The notes: a model not told the origin generated them from the letters alone. A stretch of 60,000 nucleotides of DNA from Apostichopus japonicus (GCF_037975245.1 NC_092580.1:1461501-1521500); one strand, 5' to 3'; shown: positions 1 to 25,474, numbered from the stretch's first letter. Made by a program: numbers and translations.

Positions 1-13524
<13,524 letters not shown>

Positions 13525-13744
13525 TCTCTCTGTGTAAGACAACAGGTAAACCACTGTTCATTCATACTTAGTAAAGATTCCTAAATCCTATTGGTCCATT
13601 CAGGTCAGCTGACCGTGGTTAATCCTATGAGTAACGCACGGTAAAATTACGGGGCATCACTTTAATAAATCTTTGGTTATATGTAACCAAAAATGTTTTG
13701 TTTTATGATTTTTCCCCCACACAAATGGTAGTGTATGAATGAAC

Positions 13745-13910
13745 GGGGTTAATCAACGGTCTAGCGTGCGTTACTCACATGATTAATGCACTCCGGGTGT
13801 TAATGCTATCGCTGGATGCACTCGGGCTCCGCCCTCGTGCATCGCTTGCATTATCCCCCGATCGTGCATTAATCCTGTGATTAACGCACGCTAGACCGTT
13901 CATTAACCCC
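13745..13910. repeat. Foldback palindrome with arms of about 47 bp
   Basis: The left arm runs GGGGTTAATCAACGGTCTAG, CGTGCGTTA, then ATTAATGCAC. The right arm is the inverse: GTGCATTAATCC, TTAACGCACGCTAGACCGTT, then TTAACCCC. A GC-richer centre of about 70 bases separates them. A related half (TTAATCC, GAGTAACGCACGG) lies just upstream at 13618-13648. It looks like a foldback or MITE-type element a few hundred bases 5' of the APEH-A start codon. Confidence 0.8.
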
Positions 13911-14481
13911 TTATTCGTACATCCATAAAAGTATGCGCATTTAAAAGAAATTACTCACATAAATGAGCAATCATGTCCTAAAATCTATATGCATTCATTT
14001 GTTAAATTATGTTGCAGACATGATGATGAGTATTTCTACTCTTCAGATACATTAAAGTACTCACTTTATTTAGTTTCATAAATCATCCTAACTTTTCAAC
14101 GCTTTTTACTACTTTTACTCAACATTTTCTAACTTTAGATATCACTGCTTTGTAATACTCATTGCAGTCATGTAGCTGTATATTTAATTTTAAACACGCG
14201 TCTATGGAAATACATATACCTACCATGCCTAAGACACAGACACAACATAGACAGCATTTAAACTGTTTAGTGTAACTTTTTTAACAATGGAAAATACTGA
14301 CAAAACCTAGAAACACTTCAGTTTCATCAGAATGCTGTTCGTTTGACTTATTGGTTTTGCCGTTTCTAGTTTCAACAGTGCTACTCCACAAAAATTGAAT
14401 ACATCCTTTTCTTTCTTTGGGTATGCCATGTCAAATGTACAGACCGTAGCAATCAGCGTAGCTATTCTACTCGAGTACAAA

Positions 14482-14483
<2 letters not shown>

Positions 14484-14536
<53 letters not shown>
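14484..14536. repeat. (AT)n microsatellite
   Basis: Pure AT dinucleotide repeat of about 53 bases. Confidence 0.97.
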
Positions 14537-14542
<6 letters not shown>

Positions 14543-15703
14543 GACATGGGACTACATTTATTTCACAGAGGAATTCACTTTCAGTGGATTCCATTTTATA
14601 TCCACATTAGCTCTGGCATATTTGTTATCCTAAGGCTACTACCTTAAGCTCGGACATATATAGGTATAAGGGAGCCTGAAACAGATATCAGAGTACCTAA
14701 TGTGTGATCAATATAGTTAGTTTGCTTGTTAACACCCACCCCCCCCCCCTCCACTCCTCCCGGGCCCTCTTTAGTCCTCGTTATAACTAATCAATATTTG
14801 ACAAATGTTGCAGCAAACTAGAGTAGAATCCAATATATGTATGTGACACCTGACTATGTGTATTTTAACTTAATCCCCACCTACACCTCCAGTTTGTGGA
14901 AGTTTGAAAACCAACGCAATTGCGGGAATACTACAATAGTGAAGAGCAAAATAGGAAGATGAAGTTTACCTTTGGTTTAAACAAGTTTGGTATCACTCTC
15001 AAATTGTTTCTAATTACTCTCTTCAAGTTACGGTCCGACCGAACAGGGAAAGGACATCCTATCAGAACTATAAACAACCGCATTTCATAACACCATTACT
15101 GTGATAGAATATTCAGCATGCATCGCAATAGATAAAGCTTATACAGTGGTGTGTGTTACCGAGACACAAGTTCAGCTGTGACGGTTAACAAAGTAATTCC
15201 ATTGTAAAGAGCGAACACTTTACATACCTGTGTAACCTGACGTCTAAAACACCTCGTAATAGTCCCTAAAACGAACGCGCGTAATACTAGTCCCTACAAC
15301 GGACGCTCATAATAGCCCCTACAACGGACGCTTTTCATGCCAGGGTACGTTTTACATGACTGGTTAATTTTTGTATTCCTAATTAACGGTTCAACGCTCT
15401 GCTACAAAGACGCCACTTGGATTATTTAAGTCGATGAAATAACAAAAGACCACAATTGATGATGAATAACATAAGCATTTACAATAATAATATAAAAGGC
15501 AGTCCGTTTGGTATTCCACAAAGAGTTAGCAAAGTGATTATTATAATATAAAAGTACACGATGGTGATACATACAAAGGAACACGATCATATTAACTGTT
15601 TTAAGATAAATAACACAATTATGCAATAGCCTACATAGCATAACTTTAACAATCTTTAACATCTTTAACAATCTTTAACAACTGTAGTTCTCCCTACCTC
15701 ACC

Positions 15704-17020
15704 CAGGGGCGTATCCAGGGGGGCGCAACAGGCGCGCCCCCCCCCCTATTGGCCGTCACCAAAAAAAAAAAAAAAATTGATGACGACCTTTATGTGAGAT
15801 GTCGGTGATCGCTCAACCCCCCCCCCCCCCCCTCCCGTATGCTTTATTTTTGTTTACCAAAAAAAGGTTCTGGCGAAGTTCGGCGGCATAATAGTTTTAG
15901 AAACATAGGTAATTGTGTTTGTATTATCACTATAAACACTAAGTGACATGCCAGCCATACTAAATTGTGCATTTTGTGCCCATATTTACTGGAAATGTTG
16001 CTTATTATTAAGGTCGAAAAATGGATCAAATATGGCCATGGGCGGCGATCCTGGGTGGAGGGGGAATATATCCCCCCATGAAAATGGGTGGAGGGGATGT
16101 AATGCACCATATCCCCCCCCCCCACCAAATGCCAGGGATAAGAATATTTTCATGCCTACATTTATGCATCTTCGTTAATGTACGGCTCTTTTTTAGCTTC
16201 ATTTCTCGCCTACCATAAACGCAGTGCGATCTTTTCAAATAAAGCGTCTTTATAAAGCAAAAATAGTTGACTGTAGGCTTCATTGGCCCTATAACAACAA
16301 AATGTATTATTGCGCCCACGGTATTGATATAGTACATATATGCACCCTCATAGTATTCATATAGGCCCTATAGTAGGCATACACACGTACATGTTCCCTC
16401 GAACAGCTGAGAATCTCATGTAACCAGGGTAATGCTTAATACACGTTTCACCTGGATGCCCTAGCAATCGGTACCTAGGAATGTAACTATGTGTAATTGT
16501 GTATTGCATGTGTATAGGCCTATAATAGCCTGCATGAGGCCATTTTCTTCATCGAATAATATAAAAGAGCTCTCGAACATTCTAACGTTGCGCCTGAAAC
16601 AAGATTGACAGGGCAATTTTCCCAAAATAACACCCGAAATTCAAAAAAAAGTATTTTGGATCCTGATTATGAGATATTTCGGACATGACATCCCTATTTT
16701 AAAGTTGGGTATATGCCGCTTGGAAACCTCGGGAAGTGCCGTTTCCGGCCATCTAGAGGGTTTGTTAATCCCAAATTTTTCTTGTACGCTTCGCGCCAAC
16801 CCATGGTGGCGCTACGCTTAGATAGTCAACAAGGTCATATCCCCCCGCCCCCACACTCGGAAGTACGGATCGCCGCCCATGCATATGACACCATTTTGCA
16901 TTTCAGCCCTTCTTCGAAAGCAAAAATTGTACACCCCTCCCCTTAGACCCATCCCCCAGGACGGCGATCATTCATGCCTGACGCCCCCCCCCCTATTGGA
17001 TAATCCTGGATACGCCCCTG
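15704..17020. mobile_element. Non-autonomous DNA transposon with CAGGGGCGTATCCAGG ends
   Basis: The left end CAGGGGCGTATCCAGG and the right end CCTGGATACGCCCCTG are perfect 16-base inverted repeats. TCACC flanks both ends, suggesting a 5-base target duplication. C runs lie just inside each end. An inner inverted pair (GGGCGGCGATCC near 16041, GGATCGCCGCCC near 16867) suggests a further nested element. The GCGCCA module is present at about 16725-16830. No transposase frame is visible. Confidence 0.82.
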
Positions 17021-17193
17021 TCACCACCAATACACACAATAAAATACACACACAGCTTGCTACCGTCGGTAATTAGACACTATAGTGGGGTACAGTCAAT
17101 ACATGCAGCTACGGTCGATACCCACAACACAGTGTACATAGCAGCGATGGACATCTCAGGTCCAGATAAAAGATAGCAAGGTATCACGTTTCA

Positions 17194-17719
17194 TTACTGT
17201 CTGCAGTTTGTAGCGACAAGAAAAAAATTCACTTGCAAGCAACGGAAAGTTAACTTGTTCAGAGGGCGGCACGCGGTTTGGGGCGAGTCTGCAATGCCTT
17301 TAACGATCTCTGAGTAGTCGGCGGTGTTTGTCTGAGCGGTGGTGGTTGCCGGGGTTGGATTTGTTGCTACTGCGATGCTCTTGGAAACTGGATTCGTGGG
17401 CATTGGTGTGGTCTAAGTTGCGTTGTTGGATTTATTTGAGGCTGTTCCCTTTGAAGCTGGCTTCGTTGGGATTCTGGGGGGGGGGTGGGGGTTCCCGGTG
17501 ACTGGTTTTTGTGGGCGGGTTTTGCATAGTAGCTGGTTTTGCAGTGGTTGTCATTGTCGATGATGATGAGAAACTTGTGACAAAGGCTCCATGTTCACTG
17601 CGGGTCTTTCGGAGTTGACGGTGGTACATTGGCATCCTTAAGCTGGCGATGTGCGGCCCCTTACAGTTGGCACACTTTGCCGCTTCTCGGAGAGAAAGGC
17701 AAAAGCTGAGCGAAGACAA
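17194..17719 (-). mobile_element. Jockey-like retrotransposon ORF1 fragment (inverted 5' part)
   Basis: Two minus-strand frames, 17719-17432 and 17403-17194, read as a proline-, serine- and threonine-rich gag-like protein. A zinc-knuckle-like motif AKCANCKGPHIASLRMPMYH resembles the CxxCxGPHxAxxxxCP knuckles of Jockey-clade ORF1 proteins. The fragment points away from the ORF2 remnant that starts about 40 bases to its right, as expected for a retrotransposon whose 5' end was inverted on insertion. It is broken by a stop between the frames. Confidence 0.6.
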
Positions 17720-17759
17720 ATCTTCTTACTGGTACAGGTGGCTGCTTTGTGGCCGAAAG

Positions 17760-19620
17760 CTTGACAGCTTGACCTTAAATTATCTTGCAACTAAAACTCA
17801 TTCAGTACAAATCTTAGAAGATGACTTAATCAGCGATCATTTCCCACTTCTATTGAATTAAACATAAACCTACACCGTCAACAATAAAAACAATTGACTT
17901 TCAATCATATTAGAACAGATTGAACATCCTTTAAAATGGAACTCCTAGCAAAAACAACACTATCCCGGAATTCAATAATAAAAACAACCAGCTACATTAC
18001 ATCGATAATTACTGTGATAATATTGCTCATCATATCATCAATACTTTCAATAAATATTGTCCCTTAAAAATAAAACAACTTGAACAGGAAACGAAAGCTC
18101 AATAAGGATACTCTTACACGTATCAAATACAGACGCCGCCTACATAGAATCTACATTATCTCTCGAAATCCCACTCACAAAACCCAAATTAACCAGCTGA
18201 AAATAACAAATAAACAGACAAATATTAGCGAGCAAAGTTGTATAAAAAAAAGAATGCCCGGTTATTAACGATAAAAGCCCCAAAACCTTTTGGAAAAAAC
18301 TAACAAACATCATTAACCCCATTACCAGTCCAAATACTGGTAATATAGACCAAGGACTTAAAGATAACGTAGGAAATTTGGTCACAAACATTCAAAACCA
18401 AATTAAACTTTTGAATTATACTTTAAAGATATTTTCAATATCTTTTCATGGCCCCTACTATGATAATAATTTCAAAGATAGAATAGACCGTAAACTCATT
18501 AATAATGCCGACAATTTTATGCCTAATCCATCAGGATGTCTAAACGAAAACATCCGCCTACTTAAAGAAATAGCAATGTAAAAATATGTTACAATAAGCA
18601 CTACTCAAATTATATGGGCCTCCATGCTGGCACTCCGCAGGGGGATGTACTCAGCCCTCTCCTCTACACCTTATTTGTTAATGACCTGAACATCCCCCCT
18701 CTAACTAGGTGCAACTGTAGTCAATACGCCGATGACATCGCTATTTGGAGCACTAGTAGAAATATTCATTTGACGGAAATTAGTATCATGAAAGCAATTT
18801 CACATCACGAAAACTGGTGCTCGAAATGGAGAATAAAAATTAAATCCTTCAAAATTTAAGATAGTTAACTTCTCCTTTAGTAACTCAAAACAACAATATC
18901 ATATTTCTAAAATCAATCTTTTCAACACTCCAATCACTGCCTCTTCTATTGTAACTTTCCTTGGCATCACTTTTGATAAAATAAAAAAAACTTACGTTTG
19001 AACTCCATTGTGCTAGAACTGCAGGGCGCTGTTGGTCTCAACTTAAATTCCTTCAGATCCTCTCACACAAATATAACTTCCCTCCAAATACTAATATCCG
19101 TATCTATAAAACCAAAATAAAGCCGATCCTCAGCTACGGGAGCATAACCCTGCTTACCATCTCTAATTCCAACAAACAATTTAAAACAGAATCGCTTTGC
19201 ACTAAAAATCCCTTCTTATATCGGAACCTCAAATGTTCTTCATGCGGGAAACACAAATCCTATTTTTAATCTTCTTGAAGAATTTAACATTAACCTATAC
19301 AAAAACAACCTCGAGAAAGACCCATTAACTACAGATCTCCTACTGAAATACCAAGTCGTAACCACACCTTCCCAAATAAACGAAACCAATCTGTCTGCTC
19401 ATTCCTTAGTTCTTAAGAACTTAAATCCCATTCAATAGAAATGTCTCCCTCACTAGCTCTCTGTTATCCCCTGATTTCGGGTTCTCTCCTTCATTCACAC
19501 ATGGCTTTCTATTAAATGCTATTGTAACAGTACTTCACTTATCAGTCGTTCCCTGGCTCAACAAAGACAACTGATCCTCAAAAAGAAAAGGAAATCTTCT
19601 TTAGTCTAGACTCAATGGTG
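17760..19620 (+). mobile_element. Jockey-like non-LTR retrotransposon ORF2 remnant (endonuclease end and reverse transcriptase)
   Basis: The frame at about 17770-17861 ends in DDLISDHFPLLLN, the C-terminal SDH motif of an AP-type endonuclease. At 18614-18859 the reverse transcriptase is clear: AGTPQGDVLSPLLYTLFVND, then the catalytic QYADDIAIW. Downstream frames (FLGITFDK) continue the domain but are split by stops and frameshifts, so the copy is dead. The first part of the endonuclease is missing at the junction with the inverted ORF1 fragment. Confidence 0.8.
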
Positions 19621-19944
19621 TAGGCATAGTTCTATTTTACTTACTAGTATTAGTTGCCAAAACTAATAGATCGGCGGCCACGTGCATTCGATCTAATGGG
19701 TATTGGAGTGTGTATTTGTACAGAATGTTCATTTAAGTGAACTTGCCACGTCTATGGCCATCCAAATGCTCAATAATGAGATATTCCAGGTTTAGCGCTC
19801 AATAATCTAGGTTTCTCGACCGATCATCCAAGATTTTAAACGAAAAACCCGGATTATCGAAGTAAGCTACGAGAAAGAGGATAGGAAACATTTAGGGCTT
19901 CTAGGAAATAGTTAAACCTGACTTTTATCCAAGAATTTTTTTTT

Positions 19945-20890
19945 TGTTCAACGTTTATTTATTTATTTATTTGTTTTTCCACAGAAGTACAAAGCGGAGG
20001 GAAGTCTTCCATAAAGCTTAAAAGCTTAACAAAGTGGAAGACTCCCTAAAGAAAAAAAATTAATTAATAAATACAAATTGAATGTTTGTTACATAATGTA
20101 CAGAAACTGCTGAAGTAAATAACTCATTTACATAATTTAATATGATGATATCAATTCTTTTTTTAAACATTTCTTAAATGAATTCTTTGTAGCCTTAGAT
20201 TTAACGGTATTGCTTAATGAGTTCCATAACTTAGTTGCACGGTTGCGAAAGCTGCGTGTACCTAATTTCGTATGATAGAAGTTGCAATGAGCATTTTGTC
20301 TATTTCGGGTATTATAATTGTATAATTCTACATTAATTGTATAGAAATTATGAAAGGAACCCGGAAGTAGCCCATGCCATGCTTTATACGTAAATACAGC
20401 AAGTTGTAGCCTTATAATATCATTTAATTTCAGCAGGTTTTGACCTTTAAACAATGGACTAGTATGCTGACGAAATGCAGCATGTGTTATGTTACGTATT
20501 GCGCCTTTTTGTAGTTTATTGAGACGGTCAAGACAAGTTATGTTAGCACCAGACCAAATAATAGAACAGTAGGACAGATGAGGTAGAATGAGCGTATTAT
20601 AAATCATTCTTAGAATGTGTGTCGATAGGAAATGTTTTATTTTAGCGAGTATACCAATGTTCCTTGCGACCTTAGAACAGATTGCTGAAATATGTTGTTG
20701 CCAACTTAGTTTTGAATCAATATATACACCTAAAAATTTTATGTAGTCAACATTGTTAATTGGTGTACCATTCATATTAATGTTGTGAACTTGAGGAGGG
20801 TTGTTGGAGGAATTGATAAATTGTTGATAAATTTGATAATTGTTGATAAATTTGCCAGAAATTATATTGCTTCTCGTTTGCACTCGGGTA
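19945..20890 (-). mobile_element. CR1/Jockey-group retrotransposon, 3' end of reverse transcriptase ORF, 5'-truncated
   Basis: A 248-residue minus-strand frame (20883-20137) carries IKFLGVYIDSKLSWQQHI, LILPHLSYCSIIWSG, LQKGAIRNI and LWNSLSNTVKS, the typical tail after the RT domain of these elements. A 3' UTR and an AAAT-type tail (19952-19976 on the plus strand as ATTT repeats) follow. The catalytic YADD part is absent. The frame is open for its length, so the insertion may be fairly recent. Confidence 0.85.
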
Positions 20891-21101
20891 TAAAACTATG
20901 GTATATACATAGGCATATAGGCGGAAGGGGGGGGGGGCTGCAGCCACCCCAACCAAATATTTGTGTGAAAATTCGGGCAATTTGCTGAGATTTTTTCCGG
21001 GCACCTACTGAAAGAAAAATAAATTGCAATGTGTTTTTCAATGGTTAAACTGATATTATTATTATCAATATTATTGTAAAGACTTCCCCAAAAATGATAA
21101 C

Positions 21102-23043
21102 CAGGCGCGTATCCAGGATTTTCTAACCCGGGGGGCGCGAATTACTATCTAAGCGGAGCGCCACCATCGGTTGGCGCGGAGCGTACAAGAAAATTTCTGG
21201 TTTTGATACCCCCCAGATCACCGGAAATGGCACTTCTCGGGCTTGAAAATGAGCAACCAGATGTACACTTTTGCCTGAGAACCAAGTATTTCGGAAAAGT
21301 TTTTTTCCATCCATAACCTTTTTGAAGATTGTCACCAGTCACACATCATGTTCGACCTCATTGCATGTCCTATGGATCATTGCATTTGTAGGTGATTCTA
21401 CGTCACGGCCCGCAATATCCGAAAGCCCCACTTTTCAAGGTTTTAAGCCCATTATTTGTTGAGAATTTGAAAATTCACATTTCTCGTGAATAAAAATCAC
21501 TTGAAAACATACCCATAATGTTGCACAAAATTCAATCTATGGACAACCAATATAGAAAAACTCCTTGAACCCCTAATATACAGGTCAAAATTGCACGAGT
21601 AGAGGAAGTATAATGAAGAATGTTGGTGAGGAAATTTTCTAAAATTCCGACACAGTTAATTTATTGGTGTAGAAAAATTAACACCTCTTATAATGGCTAT
21701 TATGAAACTTGGTTGAAGGAAATGAAAAATAGCAGATATTTCCGATATCAGGTATATCGAAACCGAGCACTACACACATAGGCGTAGGTCCCATAGGAGG
21801 CGGGGCTGCAGCCCCCCCCCCCCCCCCCGCAACCAAATTTTTCCCATTTTTTCGGGCACCTACTGCATGAAAGGAAAATAAATAGCAACGAATAGCTTAA
21901 AAATGATCTCCTTGGTAATTAAAATAAAGTTGTAAGCTTGGCCGACATTACCTTTGTAAAAGAGAGTTTTGACATAGATGGATCTGTATGCTTTTTCTCT
22001 ATCTACATAAGACATTTGGTTGTTTACATTAGCATCCGGCGGTATACTGTGCAACTTTCACGGACCGTGCGGTACACGATGCCATGCAATGTAATGACCG
22101 ATGCTTGCTTATGTGATATTGGCATCGATATGTTGGACGCGCGCTTTGCGCGCGAAAAAAATTTGGCTTTTTTTTCGGGCAAGTCATTACAGCACCCAAA
22201 TCCAATTGGGCTCACACATAGACAGTTTTTTAGGCTGTTCATCGTGGAACATGCATTTTAATGCTCACTGATATGATGTTATATCTGCTCTTTGCTTTAC
22301 AAATTCGAACAGGAGTGTAGCGAGTAATTGCCAAGGGAGGGCGAAGCCTATAGGCAAACTATCTCAGCGTAGCGCCACCATAAGTTGGCGCGAAGCGTAC
22401 AAGAAAAATTTTGGCCGAAAATGCCTCCCATATCGCTGGAAATGACACTTCCCAGGCCTTGTAAGTTGCATCTAAGCATTGTCTATTTTGAAATTACTAG
22501 CGATGTTATAAAGAAAATTTGCTCGGGGGGGGGGTGCGGTCGCCCCCTTCCCCAAATGCGTCATGTTCCCCGACGACTCGGTCGAGTTCAAGACCAGCCA
22601 CAGTTGGTTCCATATAGCACAATTGTACAATTGTTTAAGGCGTCCATACACACACGCGTTATGATAGACCATATATAGTATTTATATAGATGCATTAGTG
22701 AGAGAGGAAAAATGGAAACGTCAAAAATGGAGTTGTCGGTGTAAGGGGTAGGGTGAGGCGCACACCGCTCCGTAATCCTTGATCTGTCGCTGGCTACCCT
22801 GTGTATATATTAGGGATCAGCGCTTTAACTATGACTGTTCCTCTTTCTCTTCCCGAGGTCTTGGCTATCTTCTACTCCCTCCTTTTCTCCTTTTTCTCTC
22901 TTTTTTCTTTTTCTTTTCCCTTCCTTTCTCTCCTCCTTTTCTTTTTTCCCCCTCCTTTTCCCTTTTTCTTCTCTTTTTTTTCTCCTCTTTTCCTTACCCG
23001 GGGGGCACGCGCCCCCAATGCCCCCCCCCTGGATACGCACCTG
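21102..23043. mobile_element. Non-autonomous DNA transposon with CAGGCGCGTATCCAGG ends
   Basis: The left end CAGGCGCGTATCCAGG and right end CCTGGATACGCACCTG are inverted repeats, with ATAAC (within a shared TGATAACCA) at both flanks. It belongs to the same family as 15704-17020. It carries GCGCCA modules at both sides (21140-21245 and 22350-22465) and C/T-rich, G-rich stretches near its right end. It contains element X2 and is itself inserted in X1. Confidence 0.75.
21779..22230. mobile_element. Interspersed element X2, nested
   Basis: Begins TAGGCGTAGGTCCCATAGGA, then GCTGCAGC with a C run and TTTTTCGGGCACCTACTGCA. It ends near AATCCAATTGGGCTCACACA. The text parallels X1, including GGACGCGCGCTTTGCGCGCG versus GAACGCGTGCG. 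No protein was recognised. The right boundary is approximate. Confidence 0.5.
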
Positions 23044-23397
23044 ATAACCAATATGGAATGGTAGTAACACGGCAAATGATTGTATGTAATTGGCATGCGA
23101 TGTAATAACAGATGCATGCCTATATTTATTATATGCACATTAAGATGTTGAACGCGTGCGTTACAGTCACCCCCCCCCCCCCAAAAAAAAAAACAAAAAA
23201 AAATTGGGCTCCTACGCCTACTGCAGATATATAAATTTGAGAAAAAAAAGAACACAATGAGAAAATTGTTCTTTGTTTGTACTAACTTATGTATTTCATG
23301 TTATATTTTATGAACTGAAATTTATTAGGTTACTATCTTACATGAAGTAAAAGGAAAATAAATACCTCTTGTCCCTGTACAAAAGTGAATCAATGAA

Positions 23398-23790
23398 AAC
23401 GATACACCCCACAACTGCTTGGAGTTTCATTAAGCACCAAGAAGTAACACCATTAGGTGGCTTACAAAACAGTTTTGAGGGGCGTACCAATACGCCCCAA
23501 TACTGCTTGGAGTGTCATCAGCGCCAAGAAGTACCACCATTTAGTGGCTTACAATGCAGTTCTGAGGGGCGTACCAATACGCCCAACTACTGCTTGAGGT
23601 GTCATTTAGCACCACAAAGTAACACCATTAAGTGGCTTACAATGCAGTTCTGAGGGGCGTACCAATACGCCCCACTCCTGCTTGGAATGTCATTTAGCAC
23701 CAAGATATAACACAATGCAGTTCTGAAATAACATTAATAACAACATTAAGTGGCTAAGAATGCAGTTCTGAAGGATGTATTAAGACCCTC
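23398..23790 (+). repeat. 87-bp tandem repeat containing a GGGGCGTA hairpin, about four copies
   Basis: Unit text includes CTGCTTGGAGTGTCAT, AGCACCAAGAAGTAACACCA, TTAAGTGGCTTACAATGCAG and the perfect hairpin GGGGCGTACCAATACGCCCC. The hairpin recurs at 23479-23498, 23566-23585 (last base changed) and 23654-23673, spaced 87 and 88 bases. A degraded copy (GGGCATACCAATACCCC) follows near 23806. Confidence 0.88.
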
Positions 23791-24059
23791 AGATTGCTCT
23801 AATGGGCATACCAATACCCCTACTAATGATTTTGCACCAAAAAAACAATGATAGGAGAAGTCATTGTAACCTTACCCATTACCGCCCCCCCCTCACTTAT
23901 TGTAGTTTGTTTGAGAACCAAGAAGATAACCCGAATGCGACATTATTTTCGATGATGTAAACAATGACATAGGCTCTCCTGTGATTCTAGTACTAATGTG
24001 ATACACCAACATACTAAATATGGCATCTGTCGTGTTGAAATATTCTGTAAAGCATGGTT

Positions 24060-24700
24060 TTCACAATTTGACCCTTGGTGAACTCAAATGACCATTGACC
24101 TCCGCCCACACCATTAAGTTTCTTTGTCTTTACATTATATTTGAGTAAGGGATACAGGAAGCTAAATGTCAGTAGAAGTATGTTAGTTTAGCTTTATATT
24201 TTTATTTCATTCACGCTTAAAACTAGCATTTTAAGATTTGCAGAGCAATAGATCACGTGGCTGTTTCAGGGTTGCCACTTCCTGAATATGAAAATATATA
24301 CTCTACAGGACAATTAACTCCCCTGTTGTCCACAAATGACCTTTGACATTCACCAAAATCAATAGGCTTCTTTTAATCAGTGCTATATACCTTCATACCA
24401 AGTATGAGATCTGCCCAAGCTTCCAATAGTGAGATATCTTGTTTACAAGATGTTCAAAAGTTGACCTCTGATGACCCCAAATGACCTTTGACCTCCACCA
24501 AAACCAATAGACTTTTTGTACTTAATGCGGTACTTCTATACACTAAATATGAATTTGGTCCGACATTCTCTTCTTCAGATATTGTGTTTACAAGCTGGGC
24601 GTCACAAACGCACATACACACCCGCACCTATACATACACCATCATGAATGCAAACACCATACAACATAACAAAAGAAGCTTACATTACTTATTTTAACAT
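24060..24700 (+). repeat. Interspersed TGACCTTTGACC repeat, two or three copies
   Basis: Shows the fullest form of the family: AAATGACCTTTGACCTCCAC, AATAGACTTTTTGTACTTAA, GAATTTGGTCCGACATTCTC, GATATTGTGTTTACAAGCTG, then GCGTCACAAACGCACATACA. Partial copies lie in front of it from about 24066 and 24340. Confidence 0.7.
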
Positions 24701-24814
24701 AAATGATCAATTATCATTCATGTATCTGATATACTGTAGGTTATAGTCAGGATTAATCATAAACTCCATCTAATTAATACAGAATGAAGCCTTGAGATGT
24801 GACACTTAAATATA

Positions 24815-24925
24815 CTAAATGCTATCCTCTTCTTCTGCCTCTTCTAGTTCCTCCTCCTCCTCTACTGCCTCCTCACCTTCTACTTCCTGCTCTGCTTCTA
24901 TTTCTGCTTCTTCCTCCTCTTCTGG
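24815..24925 (-). CDS. Possible terminal exon with an acidic tail (unrecognised gene)
   Basis: After a possible acceptor ctaagcag, the minus strand reads PEEEEEAEIEAEQEVEGEE, more glutamate-rich sequence, then AEEEDSI and a TAG stop at 24815-24817. Glutamate-rich C-termini are common in cytoskeletal and ciliary proteins, but the same low-complexity pattern can arise by chance from a CTC/TTC-rich plus strand. Its phase fits the candidate exon at 25102-25256. Confidence 0.3.
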   Translation of the reverse strand, partial: PEEEEEAEIEAEQEVEGEEAVEEEEELEEAEEEDSI

Positions 24926-25101
24926 CTGCTTAGCACTGGCTTAACACCTTGCCATCCTCACTCGGGCCATCTTCATTTTGCAGTCATCCGAGTTCACACC
25001 TGCACAATTCCTCCCACTTTTCAGAATTGCAACAACTCCGTTACCTGTATGTATGAATATTTATACAAAGATGATTAATGTAAAGTAAAGTAGGGACTAA
25101 C

Positions 25102-25256
25102 TCCTTCCTGAAGATCAGAAAATGTGAGATTCCAAGGACTATGATTCATATCATGCCAAGGAGCAACAATGTATGAAGTTTGTGAGTTGATAACTCCCCA
25201 TACACAAGCACACACATTGAAGGGCTTAATATTCTGTTTTTGCACTAGCCATATCC
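25102..25256 (-). CDS. Possible exon, unrecognised protein
   Basis: The frame reads PFNVCACVWGVINSQTSYIV, then APWHDMNHSPWNLTFSDLQE and G, ending at donor GGA|gttagt. Acceptors are possible at 25257 (attag) or 25234 (aaacag). The balanced composition looks protein-like, but I recognise no family. Confidence 0.3.
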
Positions 25257-25474
25257 CTAATGACGATTTAATGTGCATAGCAAACCAATTAATGTAAACG
25301 TTGCACATGATTATGCAGATTTTTGTTGTCTAAAATAAGTGCAGCTCACTCTATATCATGCATGTTAATCCCACTAGGATAACCAGCAATGAAGTACAAA
25401 CTTTAATAGTACTTTATTTTAAGAAAACCACCATAAGGCATTTATAAACACACAGATACATTTTTCTAGGAAGC

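Larger units (their letters stand above)
13555..15703. other. Sequence upstream of APEH-A
   Basis: Would hold the APEH-A promoter and any non-coding first exon, but I could not place either. It also contains the foldback palindrome, (AT)n at 14484-14536, a C run near 14742, and about three copies of a short unit CCCTACAACGGACGCT or CCCTAAAACGAACGC at about 15260-15333. Confidence 0.5.
20908..23222. mobile_element. Interspersed element X1, split by a later insertion
   Basis: The left part (GGCTGCAGCC, CAACCAAAT, TTCGGGCA and GGGCACCTACTG) and the right part (GATGCATGCC-like text, GTTGAACGCGTGCG, then GGGCTCCTACGCCTACTGC) match, in order, the element at 21779-22230. The element at 21102-23043 separates the two parts. 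Exact ends are uncertain. Confidence 0.55.

Noticed and set aside
22779-23255. Overlapping frames rich in Phe/Ser/Pro or Lys/Glu/Arg
   Set aside because: They translate a C/T-rich low-complexity stretch within the transposon at 21102-23043.
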